A DNA stretch of 64,000 nt from Flavobacterium sediminis (GTDB lineage: Bacteria; Bacteroidota; Bacteroidia; Flavobacteriales; Flavobacteriaceae). Shown here piece after piece: positions 45,355 through 52,979 of the stretch. The stretch is from positions 3,377,305-3,441,304 of the forward strand of contig NZ_CP029463.1 in assembly GCF_003148385.1 (NCBI RefSeq), given 5' to 3'. The notes under the pieces were generated by a model. It did no database searches. It was not told the origin of the DNA and was given only the letters and a program-made list of their open reading frames with translations. Each line of letters opens with the position of its first letter. The first letter of the stretch is position 1. Made by a program: the position numbers and the translations under genes.

Positions 45355-45482
45355 TTATAAGCAGTAAAAACTGGGGTTTTAAAACTTTGTTTAAGTTTAA
45401 AAAATGCACAATTTGGCAATTTTCGTCTTTTTTTGAAGCTAAAAACCGGACTTTTTTTAGGATTTTTAAGAACGTTTTGTCG
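45233..45482 (-). repeat. 250-bp perfect inverted repeat, right arm
   Basis: Reverse complement of 33416-33665 without a mismatch, including its A7 and T6 tracts. It covers the start of RHS tip B and about 130 bp upstream. It ends 56 bp before the ATG of the tyrosine recombinase gene. Confidence 0.95.
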
Positions 45483-45515
45483 TTCAAATCTACAAAAAAA
45501 TAACAATAAAAAATG

Positions 45516-45523
45516 TATTTTTG
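45516..45523 (+). promoter_or_regulatory. -7 promoter box for the recombinase
   Basis: TATTTTTG, 16 bp before ATG 45539 and 34 bp from the end of the 250-bp repeat. It includes the in-frame TTG at 45521, so that TTG cannot be the start codon. Confidence 0.55.
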
Positions 45524-45538
45524 GCGAAACTTGAATAC

Positions 45539-46594
45539 ATGAAAAAAACACAACCTTTTATCCCTTTGTTTAAGCAATTTATTCGAGATTCTGAAACGGG
45601 TAAGCGGTTAAAGAAAAATGGTGAGCGTATAACTTCCAGAAGCATTGAAAATTATAGCTATGTTCTTAAAAATTTAATTCGGTTCTCAACAGATACTAAT
45701 TTTGAACTTCGCGTTTGCAGTATTTTACGGTTAACCAAAAGAGAATTACAATCTGAAAAGAATTATTGGAAAAAATTTTATAAGAACTTTACCGAATACA
45801 TGTATAAAAAAGGCTGCTTTGACAATTATGTTGGAGCCAATATAAAAGTTATTCGGGTCTTTTTTAATTATTTAAAAGAAGAAAAAGATATTTATACAGG
45901 AGATTTTCACAAACAATTTTATGTCAGAAAAGAACAGATCGACATTTTAGTTTTGTCCCCCGAACAATTGAAGTTCTTAATTCATGATAAAGCGTTTGAT
46001 CGTAAGCTGGTTTCTACACAAAGAAAGATAAAAGATATTTTTGTTTTTGGGTGTACCACCGGATTGCGGTTCTCAGACATCTTTTTACTTAAAAATAAAA
46101 ATTTTGAAAAAAATGACGGAGAGTGGTATTTGAAATTAAAGTCTAAAAAGACAAAAACCTATAGTTACATCAAATTGCCGGGGTATGCTGTTGATATTTA
46201 CAAAAAATATCGTCCAACAAGTGAAAGGATTACAATATTCGGAGAAAAGAATTTGTCTAACTTTAACCGTTCTCTAAAACGAATAGGTGAAATGGCAGGT
46301 TTTACAGATACTGTTGAAGTTTCCAGAGAAAAACAAGGAAAAGCAAAAAAAGTAACAGCTAAGAAAGATAAAGAACGTTTTTGTGATAATATGAGTTCTC
46401 ATATGATGCGTAGAACTGCGATTACAACCTTATTAATTTTAGGAATGCCTGAGCATTTAGTTCGTAAAATCAGCGGACATAGCCATGCCAGTAGTTCTTT
46501 TAATCGTTATGTTCATTACGCACAGGCTTATATTGATAAGGAAATAACTAAAGTTCACAATAAACTGGAAGTTTACGAACAAAATATCTCATAA
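45539..46594 (+). CDS. Tyrosine recombinase (phage integrase family)
   Basis: A 351-residue site-specific recombinase with a complete catalytic set: Arg in TGLRFSD (about 177), Lys in KSKKTKTYSY, HMMRR (His about 288, Arg about 291), His in GHSHASSS (about 314) and Tyr in FNRYVHY (about 324). The N-terminal 110 residues form the SAM-like core-binding domain. It sits between the two pilus blocks and is divergent from RHS tip B. Such enzymes integrate elements or invert promoters in Bacteroidetes; its site here is unknown, but the adjacent repeat is a candidate. Confidence 0.92.
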   Translation: MKKTQPFIPLFKQFIRDSETGKRLKKNGERITSRSIENYSYVLKNLIRFSTDTNFELRVCSILRLTKRELQSEKNYWKKFYKNFTEYMYKKGCFDNYVGANIKVIRVFFNYLKEEKDIYTGDFHKQFYVRKEQIDILVLSPEQLKFLIHDKAFDRKLVSTQRKIKDIFVFGCTTGLRFSDIFLLKNKNFEKNDGEWYLKLKSKKTKTYSYIKLPGYAVDIYKKYRPTSERITIFGEKNLSNFNRSLKRIGEMAGFTDTVEVSREKQGKAKKVTAKKDKERFCDNMSSHMMRRTAITTLLILGMPEHLVRKISGHSHASSSFNRYVHYAQAYIDKEITKVHNKLEVYEQNIS

Positions 46595-46651
46595 TTATCA
46601 GTTCTGTTTTACAAAAAAAGTTAACTTGCACATGTTTTCAATCTGTTTAAA

Positions 46652-47371
46652 ATGAAAAAAATATTTTCTATTTGCTTACTGGGGATCTTCTTATTTTCAT
46701 TCACGGATCCTTATACTATTAAGAGAATATCCGATCAATATTTTCGTTATGAGTTTTATACTACCGATAAAGAGGTTAATATTAAACATAACAGGGATTA
46801 TTATTGGTTTAAAGGAGGGTTGATCCATAAAGCAGAAGGAGGAACTTCAGGACAATTATTGGATGGCGAATTCAAAAAATATTACCATAGTAACCAATTG
46901 GCCGAACAAGGATTTTTTAAAAGAGGGTTAAAAATAGGACTATGGAAAACCTGGTTTGAAGACGGTACAACTGAAAGCACTCAGGAATATAACAGTGGAC
47001 AAAGAGACGGACAATATTATAGCTATAGTTCTACCGGGAAAATGCTTGAAAAAGGATATTATGTTTCCGGAAAAAAGCATGGTAGTTGGATCAATTATAT
47101 AACTCAGGACACTGTTCAGTATAAAAAAGGAGAAATCTTTATTCCAAAACCGAAATTAACAAAAGAAGAAAAGGCTGCTGCTAAAGAGCAAAAGAAAAAA
47201 GAGCGAGAACTCAAAAAGCAGGAAAAAGAAACCAAGAACGCTTCAAAAACTAAAATAACGCCAAAAGAGACAAAGAAAGCAAAATCAAAAAAGGAAACTA
47301 AAAAAGAGGATACTTCTGAAAAACAAAGTTTCTTTAAAAGAATTTTTAGTAAAAAAGACAAAAAAGAATAA
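46652..47371 (+). CDS. MORN-repeat (YwqK-like) secreted protein
   Basis: A 239-residue protein with a signal peptide (about 1-18), then MORN-type repeats of the kind LLDGEFKKYYHSNQLAEQGFF, LKIGLWKTWFEDGTTE, QRDGQYYSYSSTGKM and KKHGSWINYI (about 65-160). The C-terminal tail of about 70 residues is very rich in Lys and Glu. The stop directly abuts the start of the next pilus gene, so it belongs to block 2. The similarity to YwqK antitoxin proteins is at the repeat level only; role unknown. Confidence 0.75.
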   Translation: MKKIFSICLLGIFLFSFTDPYTIKRISDQYFRYEFYTTDKEVNIKHNRDYYWFKGGLIHKAEGGTSGQLLDGEFKKYYHSNQLAEQGFFKRGLKIGLWKTWFEDGTTESTQEYNSGQRDGQYYSYSSTGKMLEKGYYVSGKKHGSWINYITQDTVQYKKGEIFIPKPKLTKEEKAAAKEQKKKERELKKQEKETKNASKTKITPKETKKAKSKKETKKEDTSEKQSFFKRIFSKKDKKE

Positions 47372-48589
47372 ATGGTCAAAGCCCATAGTCTATTATATGC
47401 GGTTTATGTTTGTTTACTCGTTGGGCTTCTCATAGGAGGATTGTTGATTTTGTCTAATTTATACAACCAACTGAATTTATTTTACGAAACCCGGGAAGGT
47501 TTGTATATCAACAATCAGTCTACTATTAACTTTGCATTAGGAAACCAGTTAGCAGCAGACGAAGAGATACTTACTGAAGAGGGAACCGGAATACGATCTG
47601 CTTTTCGTACTAAAAAACACGGTTTACAAACAGTTTTATTGACAGAATCTTTTCTTCAAAATGACACCATACAATCGGCTCACCTGATAGGGCAAAAGCT
47701 TCAGGATAATATCGCTTTATATGTTGCCAATTTTACACAATCATTGAGTGTTTCCGGAAAAGTAACCGTTAAAGGGAATTTGTTTTTACCAAACGAACGT
47801 TTAAAAGAAACTTACATAGAGAACAAACCGAATATCATATCTGTACAAGGGCGAAAAAATATTTCTGAAGTACAATTGCCCAAACTCTCAGAAGATTGTA
47901 AAAAAATATTTGAAGATCGAAATACAGTCAAAGTTTCTTTTAACCAATTAGAAGCCCAAAACGATTCTTTATATTTCAATTCTTTTTTTAACGAAACCAT
48001 TGAAATTCAAATCGCTAATTCTTATCTTGACGATAAAATTATAAAAGGGAATTTTATCCTTAGCTCTCATGATTCCATTGTCATCCGAAATACGAATACT
48101 CTGGAAGACGTTATTGTGATGGCTCCCAAAGTATCCATCGAAGAAGGTTTCAAAGGAAATATTCAGGTTCTGGCAAAAGAAAAAATTTATGTGGGTAAAA
48201 AGGCGGAGTTGACCTATCCGTCTGTTTTGTGCCTATATAATGAAACCGATAAAAAGGCAACTGTTTTTATTGATGAAGAAACAAAAATATCCGGTTTGGT
48301 ATTAGCTTTCGGAAATGATGTGTTGCACCTTGAGAATAATTGGATCGAGACCAGTGATTTTGATACTATAACCGGGACAGTGTATAGTACCGGAAAATTG
48401 ACCCTAAAAGGACAACTTTTCGGCTCGGCTTATGCTTCGCGAATGGTTCATACCACTAAAACTTCTAATTATTCGAACTGTATGGCAGATGTCGCTATTG
48501 ATTTGACTCACAAGCCAAAAGTATTTATAGATTTACCGATATTTGACAATCAAAAACAACACTATGGGATTCTTAAAAAAGTATTATAA
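47372..48589 (+). CDS. Large minor-pseudopilin-like protein with beta-helix region
   Basis: A 405-residue protein with an N-terminal membrane helix (LYAVYVCLLVGLLIGGLLIL) and a large beta-rich domain containing bactofilin-like segments (VSGKVTVKGNLFLPN; DVIVMAPKVSIEEGFKGNIQV; ITGTVYSTGKLTLKGQLFG). It lies in front of two pseudopilin genes, where GspK/PilX-type minor pilins are usually coded. A classical prepilin cleavage motif with Glu+5 is not evident. It could be a tip adhesin or assembly factor (inference). Confidence 0.6.
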   Translation: MVKAHSLLYAVYVCLLVGLLIGGLLILSNLYNQLNLFYETREGLYINNQSTINFALGNQLAADEEILTEEGTGIRSAFRTKKHGLQTVLLTESFLQNDTIQSAHLIGQKLQDNIALYVANFTQSLSVSGKVTVKGNLFLPNERLKETYIENKPNIISVQGRKNISEVQLPKLSEDCKKIFEDRNTVKVSFNQLEAQNDSLYFNSFFNETIEIQIANSYLDDKIIKGNFILSSHDSIVIRNTNTLEDVIVMAPKVSIEEGFKGNIQVLAKEKIYVGKKAELTYPSVLCLYNETDKKATVFIDEETKISGLVLAFGNDVLHLENNWIETSDFDTITGTVYSTGKLTLKGQLFGSAYASRMVHTTKTSNYSNCMADVAIDLTHKPKVFIDLPIFDNQKQHYGILKKVL

Positions 48590-48890
48590 AGCCAATTCCA
48601 TTATTGAATCGGTTATGGCGTTGACCATTATTTCGATCTGTATTTACATTGCAATTTTAGTGTATGCCAATGTCTTTACTCCTAAAACGTCAATGGCACA
48701 TTATAGCAAGCAAAATATTTTGAGCCGACAATTTTATGAACTACAGTTACAGGAAGAACTCCCAAATACAGCTATCATTTCAGTAGAAGAGAATTGGCTG
48801 AATACTAATTTAAAAGAAGTTACCGTTCAATATAAAGACAGTATCGATAAATCGATTCAAAAACAATTTTACATTTATATTGATGAATAA
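48564..48890 (+). CDS. Minor pseudopilin, GspI-like
   Basis: A 108-residue protein with a prepilin-type N-terminus: GFLKKYYKANSIIESVMALT, where SIIESV places Glu at +5, then a hydrophobic helix (IISICIYIAILVYANVF). The small C-terminal domain is short. The ATG at 48564 is inside the end of the previous gene (overlap 26 bp) and is preferred over 48543, which would add seven residues to the leader. It is part of the pseudopilin trio. Confidence 0.7.
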   Translation: MGFLKKYYKANSIIESVMALTIISICIYIAILVYANVFTPKTSMAHYSKQNILSRQFYELQLQEELPNTAIISVEENWLNTNLKEVTVQYKDSIDKSIQKQFYIYIDE

Positions 48891-49368
48891 AAAGTACTCC
48901 ATACCTGCATTTTCCATCGTAGAAGTTATGGTCAGTATGGCAATAACCGCTATCATTATCGGTTTGATTTTTGGGATATTTTCTATAGTTTCCGAGCAAA
49001 TACTATTATTCAAAGAACAAAATCAATATACAGCCGATTTCAACCGATTGTCTTACAGCATTAGCAAGGCAATCTTTGAAAGCGAAAAAATGCAGTTACA
49101 GGAAAACAGTTTGTATTTTCAAACGTATGACGGGAAAACGTTAATTTATAACCAACAAGACGATTTCTTAATTCGAAAAGCAGCGCAATTTACAGATACG
49201 TTTCAGTTACAATTTCAACAAATACGTTTAGATACCGTTTACAATCCTAGTAAAAGCAAAGTTTTTCAGAAGTTAGAATTACAACTGGAAGCTAACAAGC
49301 AGCCTTATACCTTACAATTTTATAAACCGGTTTATGCTAATGCTATTATCAATTTTTCAGCACCATGA
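48883..49368 (+). CDS. Minor pseudopilin, GspJ/PilW-like
   Basis: A 161-residue prepilin with a clear class III signal: a short basic leader, then PAFSIVEVMVSMAITAIIIGLIFG (Glu at +5 in SIVEVM). A beta-rich C-terminal domain follows (SLYFQTYDGKTLIYNQQDD). It overlaps the preceding and following genes by 8 and 4 bases, so all are translationally coupled. Start ATG 48883. Confidence 0.8.
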   Translation: MNKKYSIPAFSIVEVMVSMAITAIIIGLIFGIFSIVSEQILLFKEQNQYTADFNRLSYSISKAIFESEKMQLQENSLYFQTYDGKTLIYNQQDDFLIRKAAQFTDTFQLQFQQIRLDTVYNPSKSKVFQKLELQLEANKQPYTLQFYKPVYANAIINFSAP

Positions 49369-50489
49369 GTTTAGATCTTTCTACCTATAAAAAAGCAAAA
49401 CAAGATTCAAAACAAGATTTCAAACTGAATCTGGATGGCTTTAAGTTTTCCAAAACTTTTTCCGATAAAGAAAAAGAAATTTTCTATCGTGAATTAGGTA
49501 TGTTGCTAAAATCGGGAGTTGACTTTAAAAAGGCTTTGGAAATTGTAAGCCAACAGGTTACCAAAAAGAAAGAAAAAGAACTTATTTTAACCTTAAAAGA
49601 TAAAATTGTACACGGAAAAAGTATTTACGAATCCATGATGGAATCGAAACAGTTTTCGCCTTATGAATATTACAGTGTGCAGATAGGGGAAGAAACCCGA
49701 AAACTGGAAGAAGTATTAACGGAACTTCAAAAATATTTTAACCGGAAAATACAAATGCGCCGTCAGATTGTTTCCGTATTGACTTATCCGACTATCGTTA
49801 TGTTAGTAACGGTTTTGGTCTTATATTTTATGCTGAATAAAGTAGTGCCTATGTTCAGTTCGGTATTTAAACAATTTGGAAGCGAATTGCCAAAAAGTAC
49901 ACAGTATATCATTAAATTGTCAAACCATTCCGGAACAGTATTCGGTGTTTTTTTCCTCATTGTGATCGGATTGGTTGTGATGCATTACTTTTTAAAAGAT
50001 AAAGACAAGTATCGCAGATTTACGACTAACTTAGTATTGCGTATTCCTTATTTCGGAAAATTGATCCGAAAAATTTATATTTCCCGTTTTTGTCAGTCGA
50101 TGAATTTATTGATCACTTCCCGAACTACTTTATTGACTTCTTTAGGGCTGACTTCAAAAATGATCGGATTTTATCCTATCGAAAAGTCTATTGAGCAAAT
50201 AAAGGAAGATATTACTCGGGGAAGCTCACTGCATGAAAGTTTACGAAAGCATAGCATATATGAGAATAAACTGGTCTCTATGGTAGAAGTAGCAGAACAG
50301 ATCAACCAACTGGATACTATGTTTGAACGTCTCACGGAACAATATAACGAAGAGATCAATCACCAAACTAAAATGATTGGCGTTATTTTAGAACCGATGA
50401 TCATTATTGTAATCGGGGTTATTGTTGGAGTAATTATGGTTTCGATGTATGCTCCGATGTTTGATTTGAGTAAGATTATTAAGCATTGA
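49365..50489 (+). CDS. Inner-membrane platform protein GspF/PilC-like
   Basis: A 374-residue protein with two T2SF domains (about 33-155 and 235-360) and three membrane segments (VLTYPTIVMLVTVLVLYFML; VFGVFFLIVIGLVVMHYF; ILEPMIIIVIGVIVGVIMVSMY). Signatures: REMGMLLKSGVDFKKALEI-like REL motif near residue 40 and SPYEYYSVQIGEETRKLEEVL near 98. It anchors GspE and the pilus base. It is the last gene of block 2 and ends next to a terminator. Confidence 0.9.
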   Translation: MSLDLSTYKKAKQDSKQDFKLNLDGFKFSKTFSDKEKEIFYRELGMLLKSGVDFKKALEIVSQQVTKKKEKELILTLKDKIVHGKSIYESMMESKQFSPYEYYSVQIGEETRKLEEVLTELQKYFNRKIQMRRQIVSVLTYPTIVMLVTVLVLYFMLNKVVPMFSSVFKQFGSELPKSTQYIIKLSNHSGTVFGVFFLIVIGLVVMHYFLKDKDKYRRFTTNLVLRIPYFGKLIRKIYISRFCQSMNLLITSRTTLLTSLGLTSKMIGFYPIEKSIEQIKEDITRGSSLHESLRKHSIYENKLVSMVEVAEQINQLDTMFERLTEQYNEEINHQTKMIGVILEPMIIIVIGVIVGVIMVSMYAPMFDLSKIIKH

Positions 50490-50501
50490 TAGATATAACA
50501 A

Positions 50502-50526
50502 AAAAACAGCTATAAAAGCTGTTTTT
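50502..50526. terminator. Terminator of pilus block 2
   Basis: A 10-bp stem (50502-50511 with 50517-50526) with flanking A and T runs. Its right arm overlaps the start of the 50-bp repeat. Confidence 0.8.
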
Positions 50527-50567
50527 GAAATGCTTAAATTTCAAAATTTGTTTTTATGTCTTGGTTT
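50518..50567 (-). repeat. 50-bp inverted repeat flanking the pilus locus, right arm
   Basis: Reverse complement of 35191-35239 apart from one substitution and one extra A. It starts 13 bp after the stop codon of the cassette C lipoprotein gene, read in that gene's direction. Confidence 0.9.
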
Positions 50568-50580
50568 GTTAGATTACATA

Positions 50581-51330
50581 TTACCAGCTGTTTATAATTT
50601 TTTTTACTTCTTCTTTGATTGTATTTGATTCTATATAATTGTCACCATCTTTTCTAACATCTATTACTAAGCCTCTATTATTATCAGTCCCTTTCAGATG
50701 AGTTCTATCCTTATCTAATCTTGCAACAAAAAATGTATCAATATCTTCAGAAAAAGTTGGATTCTTGAAAGAATTAATTTTATTGCCTACTTTTATAATT
50801 TTATTTTTTGAGAAATTTGTTTTTTGATAATGAGTAAAAATAAATTTATGATTTTCTTCAGTCCAAAAAGAATCAATAGATTCTTCAAGCAAATCTAAAA
50901 AATAAACTTTATAATCATTTTCAGTTTTCATGTCAATACATTCATCACTATCAACATATGGCGAATATGTACTTAAATTATTTAAATGAATTAATTCTTT
51001 TAAATCGATTGGTCTATCATATTTTTTTTTAAATATGTAATCCTTTCTTATTTTGAACTTTTTATTATTTTTAGTGACAATTTCCTCAACCGTCATTTTC
51101 TTTTTTCTCGTACGAATTAAAATCTCTTTATAAACTATATCTGATTTAAATATTTTAAAATAAAATGTATCCTTTACTCCTTTTGACAAGTTAAAAATTT
51201 TATAATTTATACCATTACAATTATATAAAGTATCTTTAGCTTCAGATAGGTGAATAATTTTATTGTATTTACAGCCCAAAAAATTAGTAGAGAAAAATAT
51301 TCCAATAAAAAAGATTATTACTTGTTTCAT
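50581..51330 (-). CDS. Lipoprotein, candidate immunity to the SleB-like tip
   Basis: A 249-residue protein with a lipoprotein signal (FFSTNFLGCKYNK, Cys20) and a Lys-rich soluble domain with no recognised fold. It follows RHS tip C by 12 bp on the same strand. A membrane-anchored periplasmic protein suits protection against a wall-degrading toxin. Function by position only. Confidence 0.6.
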   Translation of the reverse strand: MKQVIIFFIGIFFSTNFLGCKYNKIIHLSEAKDTLYNCNGINYKIFNLSKGVKDTFYFKIFKSDIVYKEILIRTRKKKMTVEEIVTKNNKKFKIRKDYIFKKKYDRPIDLKELIHLNNLSTYSPYVDSDECIDMKTENDYKVYFLDLLEESIDSFWTEENHKFIFTHYQKTNFSKNKIIKVGNKINSFKNPTFSEDIDTFFVARLDKDRTHLKGTDNNRGLVIDVRKDGDNYIESNTIKEEVKKIINSW

Positions 51331-51342
51331 TATATTTTAGAA

Positions 51343-52541
51343 TTAATCAATGTCTTCGCAATCAGAATCTTCTTCGTTTCCTTTGTAATCGTCCCATGTT
51401 GGTTCAGACTTTTCAGGAATATACGCTTTCACAGGCTTCCAAAAAATAGTTCCACCTTGAGTATATGTAGCTAAATATGTGATTTTACCTTTGTTAACAC
51501 CTGTAATTGCTGCATATTCGAAAGTGCCTGTTTGCTCTACAAATTTAAAAAATTCTGTATCTGGATCTGCAATTTTTTCATAAACAAACCTAGGGTTTGG
51601 CAATAACAAACCGGATAACCCATAGGTAGAGTAATTTATTTCTGTACCAAACCTAGACGTTACACTTTCAATATAAGAATTAAGTATATCTCTAGGAATT
51701 GAAACTCCATTTTTATAAAATTTTGCATGCGCGCCTCCGTTATAAGGACCTGAATCTGGCCCCAAGCTAAAAAGTCAACTCCGTCCCAATACTGTGCTCC
51801 ATTTGTAGGATCACTTCCTCCATTTAAAACATCAAAAACAGCTCTCCTAGCTCCTTTGTTTGTAGATGTGTTTTTTTCAGATAGAGCCACTTTATCAGCG
51901 CTACTAACAGAAGAATAAGTCGTATTAAGCAAATTAAATAATGTTTTTCCTGCAGCTTTTGCTCTGTTACTAGCAGTATGGGCAATCGCAAGAGTTTCAT
52001 TATAATCACCACTTGATTCTTTCTTTATTATATTTGCTATCGTTGCGAATTCATCATGGCTTAATGAGATAGCATCGCTATTTCTAACTAAATTATCCAA
52101 AGCAGTTGCTGATGCTTCTTTTGTTGCTTCGTCTGTTTTATTAGCCAAATTAAAATTTGCACTAAATGTCTCTATATGTTCAGCTTTCACTATCCTAACT
52201 TCTGTACTTTTTTCACCAACCAAGCCTAAAGATTTTCCATCAGCTGTGTAAAAATATTCAGCTCCTTCTAATTCTTTTCCATCAATTACTCTATTTTCAC
52301 TAAAAACATAAGGCGAATTATGTGGATATAGAGGAGCAAGGGGATCTAATGATAAAAACCGTCCTACCCTTGGGTCATGCATTCTAAATTTAAAGTTTAA
52401 GCTATTTCCTTCCCTTTTAACTTCATCATTTTTTTCTTGTCCATGGAATCCGTAGCGATAGGCTATGCTTGATGCGTGTCTATCCGGTATAAGGCTTTCG
52501 AAAGAAGGGCTTTTTACCATTAAATTTATTAGTAAGAGCAT
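51343..52541 (-). pseudogene. RHS tip C with SleB-like cell-wall hydrolase, frameshifted
   Basis: Starts at ATG 52541 with a short leader, then a more divergent RHS core ([35 protein letters not shown]) and the junction ELEGAEY. The tip contains IANIIKKESSGDYNETLAIA, then TASNRAKAAG and GGSDPTNGAQYWDG, resembling SleB-type cell-wall hydrolases (E...G...A...NR; DPT.GA.Y). The frame breaks at CCCC 51760-51763; one more G on the coding strand gives AWGPDSGPYNGGAHAKFY and a protein of about 400 residues. A real knockout or a homopolymer error. A lipoprotein gene follows. Confidence 0.65.
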
Positions 52542-52579
52542 TTTGTAAATATAGTATAAAATTTATATTTCAAAGAATC

Positions 52580-52611
52580 AAAAAGAGCCTCTAAATCGAG
52601 GCTCTTTTTTG
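52580..52611. terminator. Terminator between RHS D unit and tip C
   Basis: Stem aaaaagagcctc pairs with gaggctcttttt over a 5-base loop (within 52580-52608). Flanking A and T runs make it bidirectional. It ends the transcript of the giant RHS gene and its antitoxin-like gene. Confidence 0.85.
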
Positions 52612-52689
52612 TGTATCCTATTGATAATCAAATATAAAACATGTGTATTTTACAAAAAGTACCATTTTGAACCATTACCCTATCGGGGA

Positions 52690-52971
52690 TTATAATCTCA
52701 TTAATAACGTTTTCAACCTCATTAAAAGTTTATCATCGTTAATACATTCTATTGGTTTTAAGTTACCAAGGGCTGGATTATTCTGATGAATCCAATCTAT
52801 ACTATCTTCTCCTCCAATTAGCTCAAAAATAACAATAGATAAATCTTTTTTCATTTCTAAATCACTAAATAACAATTTAAAAAATTTGTCGTTTTCTAAA
52901 TCGGAATATTTCGGGAATACATCTAAAAATTCTTTCCAAGAATCATCTCCTCTGTAATATTTTTCTAACAT
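52690..52971 (-). CDS. MbcA/ParS/Xre-type antitoxin domain protein, candidate RES immunity
   Basis: A 93-residue protein whose second half (IFELIGGEDSIDWIHQNNPA, then LGNLKPIECI) matches the toxin-binding C-terminal domain of MbcA, ParS and Xre antitoxins, which neutralise RES-domain toxins. No DNA-binding helix-turn-helix is present. It starts 8 bp after the RES-tipped RHS gene, so it is the natural immunity partner. Antitoxin family is read from sequence and known biology; pairing is inference but strong. Confidence 0.8.
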   Translation of the reverse strand: MLEKYYRGDDSWKEFLDVFPKYSDLENDKFFKLLFSDLEMKKDLSIVIFELIGGEDSIDWIHQNNPALGNLKPIECINDDKLLMRLKTLLMRL

Positions 52972-52979
52972 TTTTATTA

